DNA of 7,906 nucleotides, from assembly GCA_002358965.1 (NCBI GenBank), contig DEPW01000047.1, forward strand, positions 639 through 8,544, given 5' to 3'. Shown here one piece after another: positions 5,928-7,906 of the stretch. Position numbers and translations under genes: made by a program. Each line of letters starts with the position of its first letter. Position 1 is the first letter of the stretch. The notes under the pieces are model-generated. The model ran no database searches. It was not told the origin of the DNA and saw only the letters and a list, made by a program, of their open reading frames with translations. Source of the DNA: Bacteroidales bacterium UBA3382. Lineage in GTDB: Bacteria; Bacteroidota; Bacteroidia; Bacteroidales; UBA932.

Positions 5928-7906
5928 ATGGATAATGGCGGAAGCAAGATTTTCGAGGGGCTGAACGAGCAGCAGAAAAAGGCTGTCGAGTGCATCGACG
6001 GGCCGGTAATGATCATAGCGGGAGCCGGTTCGGGCAAGACGAGGGTGTTGACTAACAGGATAGCCTACATGGTCGAATCGGGTATCGCTCCCGAGTCCAT
6101 ACTCGCGCTGACTTTTACTAAAAAGGCGGCAGGCGAGATGATGGAGAGGATACGGGCCATGATAGGCCGTCAGGCAAGACGGATATACATGGGTACCTTC
6201 CATAGTGTTTTCATCAAGTTCCTCCGTGAATATTACGAACAGATAGGCTATCCGCAGGCTTTCACCATTTACGACACGAACGACTCGCGCAGCGCCATCA
6301 AGGCTTGCGTGAAGGAGCTCGGTCTGGACGACAAGGTCTACAAGCCGGCCGAAGTGCATTCGCGCATATCCATGGCCAAGAACAATCTCATCACTCCGGC
6401 GGCCTACGCCAACAATCCCCAGATAGTCCAGAGCGATTTCGCCGCGCGGAAGGGCAGGATCTGCGACATCTATTCGCTGTACGCCAAGCGTTGCAAGGCA
6501 TCGGGCGTCATGGATTTCGATGACATACTCCTGAACATGAACATCCTCCTGAGGGATTTCCCCGAGGCTCTCGAGGCATTGAGCGACCGTTTCCGGTACA
6601 TACTCGTGGACGAGTACCAGGATACGAATTACGCGCAATACCTTATTATTAATAAACTTTCCAGAGAGCATCGCAATATCTGTGTCGTCGGAGACGATTC
6701 CCAGTCGATTTACGCGTTCCGCGGGGCGAGGGTGGAAAATATCCTTAATTTCAAAAACGATTATCCCGAATGCAGCGTATTCCGCCTCGAGCGGAATTAC
6801 CGTTCGACGCAGAACATAGTCAACGCCGCCAATTCCCTGATCGAGAAAAACAAAGAGCGTATCGAGAAAAAATGTTTCTCGTCAGGGGAGCAAGGCGAGA
6901 AGATCAAGGTCATCAAGGCGTTTACGGATCAGGAAGAGGCGATGCTCATCGTCTCGTCGATTGTCGCGCGCAAGGCTGCCGACGATGCTTCGTACAAGGA
7001 TTTTGCCGTGCTTTACCGTACCAACGCCCAGTCCCGTACCATCGAAGAGGCGTTGAGGAGGAGGAATGTCCCTTACAGGATATATTCCGGCCATTCGTTT
7101 TACGACCGTGAGGAGGTGAAGAATGTGCTTGCATATTTCAAACTCGTGGTGAATCCTTCCGATGACGAGTCGTTGAAGCGCATAATCAATGTGCCGGCAA
7201 GGGGGATAGGCCCTGCTTCGATGTCGATGCTTTCCGCCGCCGCTTCCACGGCAGGGACAAGCCTGTGGAATACCATCATATCCGGCAATCTGGCGTCCTA
7301 CGGGCTGAAACCGGCCGCAATCAGGAGGATAGAGGATTTCGTCAATCTCACATCCGCCTTCATCGCTTCCGCTCCGACTGCCGATGCGGCATCTTTGGCC
7401 CGCTCTCTCGTGCTTGCCTGCGGAATATATTCGATGTACAAGGAAGACAAGAGCATGGAAGGCCAGGCGCGCCTCGAAAACATCGACGAACTTCTCAACG
7501 GAGTGGATTCCTTCGTTGAAGAAGAGTCAAATACGCGCAGCGAACTTTACCAGATAGAGCATGACGGCCAGGTTCCCGAAGTCCCTCCTGCGGTAATCCT
7601 TTCCGACTATCTTGAAAATGTGTCGCTTATCAGCAATGCCGATACCGGCGATGATGACGAGGCTTCCAAGGACAGCGTGACCCTGATGACCGTCCATTCC
7701 GCAAAAGGTCTCGAGTTCCCTTATGTCTACATAGCGGGTCTTGAGGAGAATCTCTTTCCCTCCTCATGCGGAGGTTTCGCTTCCGAGCGCGAGATCGAAG
7801 AGGAGAGGAGGCTTTGCTATGTGGCGTTGACTCGGGCCGAAAAATGCGTCACCCTTTCCTATGCTTCGTCCCGCATGAAATACGGCCAGCACATTAGCAA
7901 TCCTCC
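5928..7906 (+). CDS. UvrD/PcrA-family ATP-dependent DNA helicase, C-terminus cut by window edge
   Basis: This is a superfamily 1A 3'-5' DNA helicase of the UvrD/PcrA/Rep group, which acts in DNA repair and replication-fork maintenance in the cytoplasm. The visible 659 codons contain every helicase motif in order: Q-motif LNEQQ (12-16), Walker A GAGSGKT (32-38), motif Ia TFTKKAA (62-68), Walker B VDEYQDTN (227-234), motif III GDDSQSIYAFRGA (255-267), motif IV FRLERNYRST (285-294), motif V TVHSAKGLEF (588-597) and motif VI YVALTRAE with its arginine finger at R636. The segment GLEENLFPS between V and VI is typical of UvrD/PcrA. Family members run about 720-780 residues, so roughly 60-120 residues are missing, including any C-terminal tail. 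The ATG at 5928 has no Shine-Dalgarno. It is transcribed away from nqrA. Bacteroidota often have several UvrD-like paralogues, so I do not choose between uvrD, pcrA and rep. Confidence 0.95.
   Translation, partial: MDNGGSKIFEGLNEQQKKAVECIDGPVMIIAGAGSGKTRVLTNRIAYMVESGIAPESILALTFTKKAAGEMMERIRAMIGRQARRIYMGTFHSVFIKFLREYYEQIGYPQAFTIYDTNDSRSAIKACVKELGLDDKVYKPAEVHSRISMAKNNLITPAAYANNPQIVQSDFAARKGRICDIYSLYAKRCKASGVMDFDDILLNMNILLRDFPEALEALSDRFRYILVDEYQDTNYAQYLIINKLSREHRNICVVGDDSQSIYAFRGARVENILNFKNDYPECSVFRLERNYRSTQNIVNAANSLIEKNKERIEKKCFSSGEQGEKIKVIKAFTDQEEAMLIVSSIVARKAADDASYKDFAVLYRTNAQSRTIEEALRRRNVPYRIYSGHSFYDREEVKNVLAYFKLVVNPSDDESLKRIINVPARGIGPASMSMLSAAASTAGTSLWNTIISGNLASYGLKPAAIRRIEDFVNLTSAFIASAPTADAASLARSLVLACGIYSMYKEDKSMEGQARLENIDELLNGVDSFVEEESNTRSELYQIEHDGQVPEVPPAVILSDYLENVSLISNADTGDDDEASKDSVTLMTVHSAKGLEFPYVYIAGLEENLFPSSCGGFASEREIEEERRLCYVALTRAEKCVTLSYASSRMKYGQHISNP

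Noticed and set aside
5904..6671. 255-codon open frame on the minus strand, antisense to the helicase
   Set aside because: It lies opposite a helicase with every motif intact, resembles no family I know and would sit with no clear promoter; best explained as a codon-bias shadow.
1..7906. Mobile element, CRISPR, defence island or tRNA/rRNA genes
   Set aside because: No transposase, integrase, tandem spaced repeats, tRNA-like cloverleaf or defence-type domain was seen; nearly all bases are in seven conserved housekeeping genes.

Overview
The window reads as a chromosomal housekeeping segment from a member of the Bacteroidota, most likely order Bacteroidales. The evidence is the style of the Nqr proteins, the candidate -7 promoter elements of the TAnnTTTG type in the only real intergenic gap, and the lack of Shine-Dalgarno sequences before most genes. 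I cannot name the genus from sequence alone.

Positions 1-5821, minus strand, hold an nqrABCDEF operon transcribed from right to left. It encodes the Na+-translocating NADH:quinone oxidoreductase (Na+-NQR). nqrA through nqrE are complete. nqrF runs off the left edge just after its NADH-domain CGPP motif. The genes are packed with gaps of 12 to 21 bases, apart from the nqrC/nqrD junction, which depends on the start chosen (a 4-base ATGA overlap or a 2-base gap). No terminator or internal promoter is evident. The known cofactor ligands are readable: the NqrF [2Fe-2S] cysteines and FAD arginine/tyrosine at the Vibrio cholerae residue numbers, the covalent-FMN threonine motifs of NqrB (SGAT) and NqrC (SGGT), and the four paired cysteines of NqrD and NqrE. 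NqrF takes electrons from NADH. They then pass through the flavins and iron-sulfur centres of NqrF, NqrC, NqrB, NqrD and NqrE to a quinone, and sodium is pumped outward.

Positions 5822-5927 are a 106-bp divergent intergenic region. It carries a candidate -7 element on each strand, both continuing into the same GCGCC, and a perfect 12-bp AT palindrome next to the nqrA element.

Positions 5928-7906, plus strand, hold the first 659 codons of a UvrD/PcrA-family superfamily 1A DNA helicase. Motifs Q, I, Ia, II, III, IV, V and VI are intact, and the C-terminus is cut by the right edge.

I found no mobile element, CRISPR array, RNA gene, toxin or defence module, and no sign of a new multi-gene system. 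The points worth a second look are at the level of gene expression: the mirrored divergent promoter, a possibly near-leaderless helicase mRNA, and a Shine-Dalgarno embedded in the nqrC stop region that decides the nqrD start.
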